In this document: positions 36,001 to 47,600 of the stretch, in pieces
Layout of the letters: each line of letters opens with the position of its first letter
How positions within the stretch are numbered: position 1 is the stretch's first letter
Assembly (NCBI GenBank): GCA_963930775.1
Contig: OZ005691.1
Span: forward strand, 9,483,000-9,546,999
Direction of reading: 5' to 3'
Source of the DNA: Cliona cf. orientalis
Taxonomy: Eukaryota; Porifera; Demospongiae; Clionaida; Clionaidae
Length of the DNA: 64,000 nucleotides
Translations under genes and position numbers: made by a program
Notes under the pieces: generated by a model
What the model was told of the DNA's origin: nothing
Database searches by the model: none
Seen by the model: the letters and a program-made list of their open reading frames with translations, nothing else

Positions 36001-36913
36001 ATACGTGGACTGGAGAGGCTGGGTTGTGAATGGTTAGCAGGGTTAATGTGGGAGGGGCTGGATTGTGTAGGGTTTGTCTACAAAATAGTTGAAATAACGG
36101 CTGCCAGCAGCGATAACAGTGGTGGCCGAGTGCTGGGGCTCTTATGGGACGGAATGGAGCGGGTTCAAATCTTGCTGTACACTTTGACTTTTTTTCCTGT
36201 TGAATTTTTCTAAGTGTTGATATATAGATCGCATTTGCGTTAGATCGCATTTGCATCGTAACATGGCATCACCTGAGTTGAATGAGTGGTACAGATGAAT
36301 GGTTTCTATTTGGGGTGGTATCTTGTAGAATCAACCCTTGACACATGACATTGTGCCGTATGTAATATTATCACTATAGCTGCATTAATTTTATGCAAGG
36401 TGCTATTATGTACTATAGGTGCTGCCCACCGCTTTTATAGGAGTAAATGTGAAGAAGAGTCTAGAATCCGCCGTGGATTGGCAGAATCTCAGAAACAGGT
36501 TAAGAGGCGACGTGAAAGGATAGCCAGGGTAAGTTATCATAAAATGTATAATAATATTATGTGGATGTGTGTTCATAACAATAATTTTATACTCACAGAA
36601 GAGGAAGGAGCGTGCTTCAGCAGTGGCGGAGAATCCTAAATTGACCGAGGACCAAAAGAAGAAGTGGCTTAGCGTCATAACACACGATTTCATGTCTTCT
36701 GAGGAAAGTGGTAGTGATGACGAGAATATAGTGCATCCCCTCGTATGGAGGAGCAAGTATGTCAGTACAATGTTTGAGAAGATAGATGCCTATGTTGAAC
36801 GTAAGAAAACTCCACAAGCTCGTCGCCAAATGAAAAAACGTGTTAATGGATCCAATTCCTTGCGCCCAGAGCCATTAGATTGTCCCGGGTGGGCAAAGGA
36901 AACAACAGAGTGA
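33080..36913 (+). CDS. CACTA accessory protein (second transposon gene)
   Basis: Six exons (33080-33468, 34262-34322, 34384-34460, 35607-35704, 36419-36528, 36599-36913) give exactly 349 codons and a stop. The N-terminus is basic then acidic (MARRAKPRKLEIMMKQ, SSDSEADSEAE, KKKR). A central part reads LLDEDDENFPGWDIG and DIRSAAHRFYRSKCEEESRI. The C-terminus has MSSEESGSDDENIVHPLVWR and KTPQARRQMKKRVNG. I recall the last two phrases in predicted proteins of cnidarian and fish genomes, always unnamed. Inside a CACTA element the parallel is TnpA, the DNA-binding partner, but no known DNA-binding fold is visible. It is transcribed away from the transposase. Introns 3 and 4 carry other insertions. 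Confidence 0.75.
35039..35566. repeat. Insertion with AACCCTCACCGC / GGTGAGGGTT ends
   Basis: Left AACCCTCACCGCAAAGCG, right GTAGTGGTGAGGGTTCTGCA. Relatives: part at 52245-52390 (reversed) and 55354-55650. It lies in intron 3 of the accessory gene, nested in the CACTA element. Confidence 0.6.
35791..36268. repeat. Nested element with internal minisatellite
   Basis: Ends GATGGCATGTAACGAC and GTAACATGGCATC, each with an adjoining AAATGCGAT/ATCGCATTT, form imperfect inverted arms of about 28 bp. The centre (35871-36090) holds four degenerate units with GGAGGGGCTGGA and GGTTGCGAATGGTTAGCAGG. It is in intron 4 of the accessory gene. Confidence 0.6.
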
Positions 36914-36927
36914 CTTGTTAACGGTTT

Positions 36928-37205
36928 GAACCAATTGCAACACCATGCAAGCATTTACCTTCCATTACTATAACTGCGGGTTGATTGTTACTATATATTA
37001 TTATGATCCATTATTAAATTTTATTTGTTGAACCAATTGCAACACCAAGCATTTACCTCCCATTACTATAACTCAAGGCTAAGTCATAATGATTATTATT
37101 ATTGTGATCCATTATTTATTTGTTGAACCAATTGCAACACCAAGCATTTACCTCCCATTACTATAACTCAAGGCTAAGTCATAATGATTATTATTATTTT
37201 ATGAC
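36928..37205. repeat. Three-copy tandem repeat, about 100-bp units
   Basis: Starts of GAACCAATTGCAACACC at 36928, 37030 and 37125. Units two and three are nearly identical (CAAGCATTTACCTCCCATTA). It begins just after the accessory-gene stop, so it would be in the 3' UTR. Confidence 0.8.
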
Positions 37206-37554
37206 TTTTATTGGCTGTGATTAATCCTTATGATCATGATCATTTTCTGAATTGTGACAATATTTTATTATTACCATTGCCAAAAAATATATGTGATTTC
37301 CTGAATGTTGACTGGGTTGGTGCATGTCACTTGTAGTTGCCTTTCCTATTCTGGTGAAATGTGAAATGTGATGTGGCTGTTATGTAGGAATACAATGATG
37401 GTTCATGTCGCCTGTGATGGGCTTTCCTGTATGTGTTTAAGAATGGAAATGTGGAGTGATGAGTGGCAATACTGCATGCATACCATATGATCTGTAAGCT
37501 AGTGATCAGGTAAAATTTTTAACTCAGTGCATGTGGTATGTCTTGCATCAGAAA

Positions 37555-37710
37555 TTTGGTGTGATGGTACAGGAAATTGCGCCCTGTACTATACCACCCT
37601 GTAGCAGGAAATGCATAGGATAGTTACTAATTTCCTGTGCTTGCACACACAAATGACATAAGGAATTTCATACACAATTCAGCCACCAATCCTGTAAAAG
37701 GAAACACAGC
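37555..37710. promoter_or_regulatory. Right subterminal motif cluster
   Basis: AGGAAATTGC, AGGAAATGCA, AATTTCCTGT, AGGAATTTCA and AGGAAACAC repeat the left-end motif within 160 bp of the right terminus. Confidence 0.55.
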
Positions 37711-37723
37711 TTTTTTGACAGTG
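37711..37723 (-). repeat. Right terminal inverted repeat of the CACTA element
   Basis: TTTTTTGACAGTG, followed by TGT. Confidence 0.9.
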
Positions 37724-37739
37724 TGTATCGTAGCAGGAG

Positions 37740-38300
37740 GGCTTGCATGATATGATCATGTGACCAGTATATGTAACCATATTATTGAGGGCCCATCACT
37801 ATTATTAAAATTAATATTCGACAATGGATCAGATAGGGTTGACTAGCTGGCCTGTGTCTCATCTTTATGGTATAGAGGGATGTGGTCTACAAAGTGACGC
37901 TTTGCCAGACGACCTTTACCTACTATATGACATTGTGGATAAAGTGGGTAATGGTCATCGGATATAAAAAATTAACAGGAAATAAGGATAACGACCTATA
38001 CCAGTCCATGCCAGCTATGTTCAGTTCCGTGTACTTCGTGGTTCCCAAATGGCTGAATCACAAATAACTACTTTAAATTAATGTACCTGTACTATAAATC
38101 TAGAAGCTAGCTACATATCCACACATTCCGTGGTAATCGTGTGAGCATGCATGCACGTGCTATGCATGCTCAATTGCAGTGTAGCTCATGTATAATATCC
38201 AGTGGCATGACATTATGATGAAAATTGTGACCAATAATTTAATATTGCCTGTTTACATTGTCACTGCATTGACAACTGATCTATAAGTTGATCAATTGTC
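37740..38300. repeat. Right part of the Ig-gene duplication (paralogous to about 61600-62060)
   Basis: Shared phrases include GATATGATCATGTGACCAGT, ATCAGATAGGGTTGACTAGC and CACACATTCCGTGGTAATC. In copy 2 this follows the Ig gene directly, so the CACTA insertion splits copy 1. No coding frame. Confidence 0.8.
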
Positions 38301-40005
38301 AATGCAGTGACAATGTGAACAGGTAATGGCTCTCAAGAGTTTAGGTAGCTAGTCACAGAACTGAGCTTTCAGTTTGTATAGTGACATACAGTCCCATAGC
38401 CAGATTTTTAAAAAGGGGGGTGCACATTGAGGTGTGATGTTAATTAGCTGCACTAAGTGTTGTTTTGTCAAGTAGATATATAGAGAGGACAGCATGCAGC
38501 CTCAGTCTATTGCTCATCATGCAGTTAAGAACTTCTGTGAAATGACATGCAATTATTAGGCTGAAAAAAGGGGGTGCACGTGCACCCCCCTGCACCTCCC
38601 CCCTGCCTACGGGCCTGACATACGTAGCCAGGTGCCTTCTCCTTCAGGATAGCCAGATCTCTAAAGGGACTTGAACATGCAGTACCATAAACAAGTTCAA
38701 GTGCCGGGTATGTAGTATTCCTGATATATACAGTGAACAAGCATACACAGTGAGCCATGCTATACATGTACTTAGATCCTAGTTGTAACAAATACTGTTA
38801 TCTGATTGGTCAGGAGCAGGTATCTACTTCTCATATAAATCTGTAAAAAGCTCATATAAACCTGTAAATTTTTCATATAAACCTGTAAAAAAATTGTTGC
38901 CTATGGTTAGGATTGTTGCTAGGCAGCAGGTTCAAGTGCAGTATTCCTGATATATATACATACAGTGAACAAGGACAAGATATGCAGCTACACTTGCCAC
39001 AGGACACGTGTGTGTATGCATGTGATGTGTGTATGCATGTGATATGTGAATTAAAATTAATACTGTTTGTATGTTTTATTCTATTAGTGTACACACACTG
39101 TCAGGCACATATTAATGAGATCAGTGCTGAGATGGTATACTACTGTTACAGTACAGTACACCTACACTGATAGGACTTCGTGATCAGGTGCAGGTGTTGC
39201 ATAATCACATACCATAGTATCCGCTGCTTACCCAGAAGTGGTGATCCATGCATTTCTTCACTCTTTGTGGCTTTCTTATCAAAGTGTGTGTGAACATGAC
39301 TCTATTGTATCATTGGGAAGAAGGTATGTTTATAACTATTCAAGTGTGGATATAAATTTGGATGAATACGAGATTGGCAATGTTTCTCCCATCAGGTTTC
39401 AGAAAAAAACACACCTTAAAAAATCAGCCGATATCATAAATAAGGGGATCACGAGCAGGTAAATGCATGGTTACAAGACCATAATTAGGGTATATTTGCT
39501 TTCGATTCTGATCATTCACCCAATTAGGTTATCTTGCAATTATGTGACTAGATCATGAAACTTTCATTGAATTACTTGTAAAAATTAATAATATGATTGT
39601 GTATCTTCACTTGCTTTTTGAGGGGTACTAAAACAGTGATATCTTCCACATGCAAGTCAAGAGCACCTATACAGTCGAGCCTCCAAACAAAGGACACTTT
39701 GGGAACGGGGGCCTCTTGTCCTTTGCTTGGAGGTTGTCCCTATCTCGAAGGTTCATGATTTTTCAACCCATTTTGAGAAGAAACTACTTTTTAGCTTGGA
39801 TCGAATGGCTTCCTTACTGAGTAGTTGTACATTATAAACAGTAGTGACAGAAAATGTAATTACCTATATACAAGATAGCTACGGCCACGCAACAATTTAA
39901 TCTTATATGTGTTGTAATTAACAACTATCAACAAATCAGCAAGTTTGCTAAGTTAAATTACTGGTAGCTATTTCTGTCTTCGTAGGAGTGATATACAGTT
40001 ACATA
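38301..40005. other. Intergenic stretch with repeats and two exon-like pieces
   Basis: Contains an inverted-repeat element near 38770-38930 (TAGATCCTAGTTGTAACAAA; relative at 51121-51288). Two exon-like plus-strand pieces at about 39281-39330 and 39396-39460 join in frame (SLGRR then FQKKTHLKKSADIINKGI) with acceptor and donor sites. I could not extend them into a gene. Near 39673 is a CAGTCGAGCCTCC terminus. Confidence 0.4.
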
Positions 40006-41759
40006 TTAGTTACTGAGTTTCTTTGATTTAATCCTTTCGAGTACTTCTTTGGTTGTTTGATTCCGATTTTCGAATCCACATTCCTGATTGATATGGAATG
40101 CCTGCAGAGCATATTTTTCTGCATCGTTTAATTCACTAATCTCAAGCATCAGCTGGGAGTATGCTGTATAGAAGAAAGCCTTGTCACCTTCAGTCAGCCA
40201 TGTCTCATCCACGTCATTGAGAGTATCTCTTGCTCTATACTGAAGCTGTTCAATTGTATCTTCACATTTTCCATGTTTTCGGAAGATCTCTATCATATCG
40301 AGATGAAATTTCCCCTTGCTAATTTTGATACGCTCTGTAATAAGCCTCTTCCAGTTAGGTTGTCGTCGTGACTGATCCATTGCCAGCTGAAATTGCAGTT
40401 CAGCTCCTTTCCGAGCCTCCTCACTTCCTGTCGTTTTGTACTCCTCGAACAGCAACAGAGCTTTAAGCCTGAAGGTGTAGACTGAATCAATATCAGGAGA
40501 CATCTGTTTCGCAAGTTGCAATGCTGTGACTAAATGCTCATTGGCTTCCTCAATATCTCCATTTCGATAATGGAGTCCAGCAATTCTGCGATGTAGCCTG
40601 CACTTAAGTATATGCTTATTTTCACATTCAGCCCTGTCAGTATATGCTAATGCTAATAGGAGCATTTTTAGATCACGCTCTGTATTCACTGTGTGTACCA
40701 CCTCCATGCATACAACCTTTAGATCTGCTGCTACGGATGACTTCCTTCGAAGTCGCTTCACAAAAGTCACAGCTTCTTTATCTTTTCCATTCCATGCCAT
40801 TTTGAAGAGTTTTGTGTACACTTGGGAATGGTAACGCTTCTTAAGTACTCCTGTTGGACAGATCATACTTAATGCTTTATCAACATGTGCACCATCAGAG
40901 CACTGTTCCTCTTCGTCACTATCTTCAGCTAATAGCTTATTAAGCTCTTCAATTTCAGGGGAAGTCTCCATCTGAGTCTCGTTAGACTGTAGTGAATTGG
41001 CCATGGGAGTGTGTATGGGAAGATCCTCTGCCTCTGCAAGCCGCTCAAGAATAAGAGGCAACTGACATACTCGTTTAGACCTTGTTGGTCTTCCATTGTG
41101 TCCTCCAGTGGTCAGCTCTTGAACTTTGTCATCTGTAATAATGCGTTACTAATTACTGTGTCTGCTAGTTGTAGTAATTAGTGTCCTACATGTGTAGTGA
41201 TTCTGACGAACAGCCACAATAGCTTGCTAGTACAGTATAACTACCGCCAACACCATAAACAAGGGACTTACCCAGGGGCTTCCCCATGCATTCATCCTCT
41301 GTATCTGATATTCTGTATTATGCATATACTTAATTTTCTCAATGTACCCTATTGGATTGAGGAAGTGTGTATCTATCACTTACTTGACTGCTTACCAAGC
41401 ATGTGCTCAATGCTGCCAGCAATGTTGGCTGTTGTACTGCTATGACTTTTTAGAAAAGCCATGAAATTAGCAAAGCATTTAGTACTAGTAGGGTCCAATC
41501 CAATATTCGATTTTACACCTTCTAGTAGCATTGATATTATTTTGGAAATTGGAATTCCCACTGTTTTAGAATCCATTAGAACCATGTTTGTAATCAGTTT
41601 TCTTGAATAGAGCTCTGCACCAAATTGGTCAGGATCAATGATTCCCACACGGAATTGTTCATGGTGTGCGTCTAGCACCTCCAATTGTGCTTGCAACTCG
41701 TACATTTCTTGTATCGGTTCAACATTTTGCTCACAAGTGATACCATCCAACTCATAATC
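40006..41759 (-). CDS. Helical-repeat protein with possible death-fold domain (5' end not found)
   Basis: Two exons (41396-41759, 40006-41132) join in phase to 496 residues; the true start must lie in an exon further upstream, not identified. The first exon (YELQAQLEVLDAHHEQF, LITNMVLMD, ISKIISMLLEGV, CFANFMAFLKS) has the helix spacing of CARD/death-like modules, which I infer only from pattern. After an acidic linker (LLAEDSDEEEQ) the second exon is entirely helical with TPR-like pairs (HRRIAGLHYRNGDIEEANEH, FYTAYSQLMLEISELNDAEK) and ends KEVLERIKSKKLSN. A CARD-like plus TPR layout would fit a signalling or immune adaptor, but no family is recognised. No signal peptide or membrane segment. 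Confidence 0.7.
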
Positions 41760-42375
41760 CTATAATTATTATTGTGATTATCATGAGATAACTTATAATA
41801 TAAATAGTTTGTATAGCCTCGCGCCAGGCTCTCCAGTGCGAGAGCCTAAAGTGAGGCTACGGTTTGTATGTGACGTACATATCAAGTATCAGCAATGCTT
41901 GAAATTAAAGTGCGCGTGCATGAATGTATTAATACTGTTGGTTGCATGTCAACAGCTACTCATCCATGATAAAAGATGAATACCTTTATGCAATACCTCT
42001 AAGTTATCTATAGTTCAAAGTTCTTATATACAGTGTCACAAACATGTTTGGCTGATCAACATTATGGAAGGGGGTGGAAGCTCAAGTATTGGGAATTTGG
42101 GACCAAAATTAATGCAGCAAGATATGAACTTCAGGGTGTTGTGGACTGCACAAATGATATGGCTGAGTGCAAACACTAGCACATATTATTATATTGTATC
42201 TCATGATCACTGAAAGTATCATTATTGAATTAACTGAATTATGGGGTATTGCCCTTCACTCAATAAGCCCTTGATGAGTACAAAGTGATAAACTACAAAG
42301 CAGGCAGTGCAGATCGAGCTAGATAACATAATATTTTCTCGTGCAACACCATGTGATCAAATTTGGTACTTAATA

Positions 42376-42643
42376 CATAATATTATGTGACCAGCTATGA
42401 GGAAAGGGACCATTTGAGAGTGTTTTTGTTCGTAGTATGTGGCTTGTTGCACATATGGAGTAATGTACTGTACATGTATATAGCTGATCTGCTCTGTTTG
42501 TGCCTATACACGCATAGGCTGTAGCTACTCACTACCAGCTACATAATTCTATTGAAAGCAAGCTAATTGAGCATAAAAATTGAATACTATCGCTGTCCGC
42601 AAATGGTCCCTTTTCTCATAGCAGGTCACATAATAATATTATG
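42376..42643. repeat. MITE with about 40-bp inverted ends
   Basis: Left arm CATAATATTATGTGACCAGC continuing TATGAGGAAAGGGACCATTTG; right arm CAAATGGTCCCTTTTCTCAT continuing to ATTATG. Arms match except for a few bases and a small insertion. Confidence 0.75.
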
Positions 42644-43076
42644 CTGTGATACATATATATACACATGCACACCAGAATAACCTAATGTGACAATGCTGGA
42701 TGGAGGGTGAAAAATCTGATGATAATATTGTGAAATCATCACTATGGACCAACAGCAAAATATATAATATTATAGTCTAGTGCATAAATTCGTAAGTCAG
42801 ATTTCAATAATAATAAAGCTATAGCGAGTGGAATGCACAATTAATCTTGTCCTTTGCTTAGCTACTGCGTTGAAGTACCACACGAGCAAAAAATTTGCTT
42901 GACTGTCATCATTCGCTAATAATATTATCAGTCACCAGAAAATGGTGCATAAAATTACAGGGAGCACATTTAGAGCTTGAAATTGCCACCGCTACATATC
43001 CTTGTTTTCCCTCAGGTATAACATGTGCACATTGCTTTAATTAACAACCACTGAAACAGTGAAAATAATTTTAATA

Positions 43077-43421
43077 AGGCCATACCAATTTGTTTCTCAG
43101 ACAAACAGGAGGTGGAAACAGACCAGGGTGATTGGCATGAAATTAATTAATAGGAGGTGTGGCCTAGCAAATCGTAAACATCACCAATCCACAGACAGCC
43201 AGCTATCATTTTAGTAGTGAATCCTTGCATTCTAGAGCAGTTTTTGATGATCATTTAATTTAGCTTACAGCACAGACCAAGAGTGCTTTTTCTAATGTAC
43301 TCCTGGCTTATCACTATAATTAATAATATAATGTGAGAAATGTTAATTAAAAAAAAAATTTTTAATCAGCCAAAAACAGACCTGCTGAATCCGAGAACAA
43401 AAAATTAACTTGGTATGGCCT
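43077..43421. repeat. MITE with AGGCCATACCAA ends
   Basis: AGGCCATACCAA at 43077 and TTGGTATGGCCT ending 43421, perfect 12-bp terminal inverted repeats. Confidence 0.65.
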
Positions 43422-43879
43422 AATCAATAGTTTATAGCTACCATGCACCCTGTTTGGGGGAGGAGTGTCTGAGCATAGATAGTAGAAGGGGTCTGAGGAA
43501 CAGAGTCTGATTATCTTCTGATACCGGGAGTGACTCAGAGGTGACCATCAAGGTATAAGAGAATAGTGGACTATAAACCTAATGATCTGATCATCATGCG
43601 TATAAATAACCTAGACCGCGGATTAGAGCGTCGCGATCGATCGATCTGGCCGCACAAGCGTGTGTAGCTAGCTACCACTGGCTCATCACGCCCGGTATCA
43701 TAGTTTTGAAGCTATTTTTGCTTCCTAGTTTATATTAAATAGGCCTAATTATAAAACTTACAATTGTAGCTTGCATGATGAGATAAATTAGCTCCTCAGG
43801 TAAGGCGATTAGGTGTCCTTGCAGATCGTGGTACTAACTGCGCATGCGTAAATTATATGGCTCGTGGATCGCGATCCTG

Positions 43880-44518
43880 CAATATTGAAAATCTGGGAAT
43901 GGGACCTGCTGCTGTAGCCCCTCCCCAACTGCTAGGAAACTTTACAACAAACCTGGCCGAGTCTTGGATGCATATCAGAAGCAAATTCAATGGAGGGAAG
44001 GTGATATAAAATCGATCTCAGAATGGGTCCTGGCAGAGTCGTTGTATGGCATGGGAGTTGGTTTACAACAAAATTTGGGAAAAGCATGGGGACCTACAAT
44101 TTCAAGTTAGAGATCAAGAGATCTGACTACCTCTGCACCAAACCAGATTTTTTTGTTGATGTTGCAAACACCACGCGCAACAAGGCTGACCAAACAAGAA
44201 AACAAAAATCCACTGACAGGTCGCTCCAAAGAGAATCACCGCAAAAACAAATTAAATACACACGTACTGACAATAGCACACGGGCATGAAAGGCATACAG
44301 TTGACATGACAATGTTACTTGCTCAGAAGAGGTAGCAGTAGCTAGATGTCCCACCACACTACTGAAAGAAGGATTTTATGCAACAAAGGTCAAAGTGTCA
44401 GAAGAAGAGGCTATTGCAATTGAGGAGGATACCCGAGAACAACATGCAAATGAAAAGTGGGAAAGTGAGAGAACAAAACATAGAGACGTAGTTCAGTATC
44501 CTGCCTGGGCAAGATAGT
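43880..44518 (+). pseudogene. Relic of a YqaJ-type transposon ORF
   Basis: Fragments in shifting frames read TTNLAESWMHIRSKFNGGK, NRSQNGSWQSRCM, SDYLCTKPDFFVDVANTTR, KADQTRKQKSTDRSLQRE, ALLKEG-like LLKEGFYATKVKVSEEEA and HANEKWESERTKH. I recall this order from N-terminal parts of animal transposon proteins carrying a YqaJ-like recombinase domain. At least one frameshift and three internal stops (TAA near 44008, TGA near 44287 and 44303) show decay. The recombinase core itself is missing; the frame ends at TAG 44518. It lies just upstream of the channel gene and is unrelated to it. Confidence 0.5.
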
Positions 44519-44688
44519 ACCGTGCGCATGCGCAGATTGAAGCGGTTGCGGAGGCCACACCCCTCATAGCAAGCAACTGCTATGCGCGATATGGCCATGA
44601 CTGTTGCATGCATGCAGTCATGGCAACGAACTAAACGCGAGGCCAATGTTTGAAAAAAGTGAGGTCTTCGTGCAAATTCATGATCGAG

Positions 44689-47600
44689 ATGTCGTCCGGT
44701 GTCAACATTAAGGACCTTGAAGGCAGGAAAGACAACGATGGAGAAGGAGGGACACTCAAACCGAGAGACTTCTTCTGGGATAGCGTTGCTCTCTTTGTCA
44801 TCTCTGCCATTGTTGGCCTCACAGGGCTAGATATCATCACTGAATTCGTCAGGGGAAGTAATGTGGAGTGCTATCTTCCAGGAGGAATTGGAGATAATAT
44901 TATATCACAGGAATACATCAATACATTCTGTTCTGGTAATCTGCCATTCATGCAATACTTTCCGGTGTACATAATGATCACAGGGGCCCTCATTGCCATT
45001 CCCCACTACCTGTGGTTGAACCACTACCGTGGGAATTTTGAGTTTTTCTTCTCGCAAGTGAGCAACCTGAATCGTTTGACGGATGTCGAAATTGCCGGAG
45101 TACACAGTGATCATCAGAATATTCAAATCGTGGAGCTACTTACCACTGTGTTTGCAACACAGAAACGATCGACAATATTTCTCTTCTATGTCATAAAACT
45201 TACTTTTCAGTGGCTATTCACCGCCGGAAGTATTGTAGCAACCATCCTTCTCTTTCAAAACGGTAACTTTATGGACGGTTTCCTCTGCCCAAGTGGCAAT
45301 CAAACATCGGATGAATTTTGGCCTTTCAATGACAAAGCACTCTGTATTTACAACACGCTGGTACTGATCTCATACTTACGAGTTGCCTATCTCTGCTTGG
45401 TATGCCTTCTACTGGTGTGTCTGACGTGGGCAATTCTTTGGTGCTTCTTTACTCATGCCACAGAGCTGGGGCACAAGGACATTGCCAAGTTTTGCTATCT
45501 CACTGGTCTGCCCGCTAAATACTACGTAGCTCAATTGCCAATCCCAGGATGGAGTTGCTGTAGATACCTGCGTAGCTGTGTCCTTAAGTATGTTACGACT
45601 ATTCCGTGGTTTACATTTGGAGGTGGACCACGAATTATTCGCTCTGACTTGGACTTCATGGTGATGCAGCTGTTTCGCACAGACAGTGGGTTGGGCTACA
45701 CCTTTAAGGATATTCAGACGAGTCTGGCACTGAAGGATCTGTTGGAGGATGACCAGAGGAGGCTTCATGTGCACTACCGCAAGCATGCCCGCATGATGGA
45801 AAAGGACGGTATGGTGTTTGTGAGTGTGGTCAAGAGTATTATAATAATAATATATACTCTTGGTGTGGTAGACGGCATTATGTTACGATCTAAATCCTTT
45901 AAATCCGAAACTGATAGAGAGATTTCTATGGAGGTGGGGAGGGAGACATGATGCAACATACGTCAGTGTTCTCCCCAGGCCCTTTCAGCAGAGCGGCCCC
46001 CTATGCCTTTTTCACTAGATTCCCTTTGTTGTGGGAACAAAATCCTTTGATGTGGTCACAGGCTCCGCCCAAACCACGCCCACCCGCTCTGCCTTAATTT
46101 ATTACTGGGGAGAACCCTGTACGTGTAGTACATCCTTTTGTCATTACCTCAACCAATGATCACCTAGTCTAGTCCCCTCCGGTAGCCAATACTTTGTCTA
46201 TTATACTTTATGTGCTATATCCAGCAAAGAATATAATTATTACAATAACAATATGAATTCCTTGCAGAAGAGGCCTCCAAGAAACAAGGGGACACGTCTG
46301 AGGAGTACCTGAAGTGGAAGTTCAGCAAAGAAGGAGGAAAGAAGGGAATCTACCTCGAATACAAACCTGTATCAACTGAAAATGCATTGGTATATTATAT
46401 TATGAAAAATTTGTAGGACTGTCCCATACCATATTCATACTAATAGTGTGGTTACACATAATTAGATTTGAAACTAACTGTAATTATCATACTGAACTAT
46501 AATTATACAGAAAATCCCTGATACTCTGTTGGGAGCCGTGCTCGGCTATGCTGCTTGCTCCCCAGTGCCCAAAGTCGGCCCTGACAATGAAGATTATAGC
46601 CGCTACCCCAGGATCATGAACGCCCTCTCCATTTCATTTGATGGTGTTGGGTATGGAACAACTCTAGCAAGAGTCTTCAACTGGGTATGTACAGAGCAGA
46701 TAATAATAATATTATTATTGAAAGTTGCCCTGACACTATGTCAGACCAACACCAATGTTGGCCAGACATGATCTGATATGGTGGGTAGTTTTGTATGTAC
46801 ATGTATTTGGTAGCAGTTACCATAGCAATAATAATCTTCAACCCCAAATTGTGGGGTAATTAGAGGTGATAAACGGTCATTAGTATGTTAATGGGTCAGT
46901 AGTTACTGCTACCAAAATACCGTATAGCGGGAAATTTTCGAGGGAGAAAACTTTCACAGATCGGTAGAAAAGGAGCATTTCGCGGAGAAAACTTTCACGG
47001 AATGCTAAAACTGGCCGCATAATGGGTGTGGCATGCCTAGAATTTCGTGGAGAAAACTTTCACGGATGGCTGAAAAATCGCGAAATTCGTGAAAGTTTTC
47101 TTCCTCGAAACTTTCCCACTATACGGTAGTTAGATGTTGGTTTCGCAATTCTACTCGCAGCTTCGCCACTTCGTAGAATATGCGAAACCAGTTAACTATC
47201 ATAATATAGCTAAATGGGACCATATTCTAACTTGAGATTGGTTGAAGTACTGTGTACATACCGTATAGCGGGAAACTTTTGAGGGAGAAAATTTTCACGA
47301 ATTTCGCAATTTTTTAGCCATCTGCGAAAGTTTTCTCCACGAAATTTTAGGCACGCCCCACCCATTATGCGACCAGCTTTAACATTCCGCGAAAGTTTTC
47401 TCCGCAAAATGCTCCCTTCCTACTGATCCGCGAAAGTTTTCTCCCTTGAAAGTTTCCCGCTATACGGTAGTGATAGTATCAGCTACATGTATATAGCCTG
47501 TCAGTGGTGTACTATTGATGGGGAATACCAGCTCACCTAGCAGTACAACCCATTGACCTCAGTCTGGCTATAGTATAAACTGTGCACTACAGTGCACACT

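Larger units (their letters stand above)
27049..37723. mobile_element. CACTA (EnSpm) DNA transposon, apparently complete
   Basis: The left end CACTGTCAAAAAA (27049-27061) and the right end TTTTTTGACAGTG (37711-37723) are perfect 13-bp terminal inverted repeats with the CACTG start of the superfamily. TGT occurs immediately outside each end (27046-27048 and 37724-37726), the expected 3-bp target duplication. Inside are subterminal TTTCCT/AGGAAA motif clusters at both ends, a 177-bp satellite, a transposase gene (minus) and an accessory gene (plus) with open, spliceable reading frames. Length is 10,675 bp. Secondary insertions sit in an intron of the accessory gene. It landed in the 3' flank of Ig copy 1, separating it from sequence (37740-38300) that is contiguous in the second Ig copy. 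Confidence 0.9.
41760..43880. other. Intergenic stretch with two MITEs
   Basis: No convincing coding frame. It may contain the unseen first exon of the minus-strand gene. The inverted-repeat elements at 42376-42643 and 43077-43421 are listed separately; the rest is AT-rich with ATAATATTAT palindromes. Confidence 0.5.

Noticed and set aside
35795-36256. Gly/Trp-rich ORFs in the accessory-gene intron
   Set aside because: They translate a minisatellite in a nested repeat.
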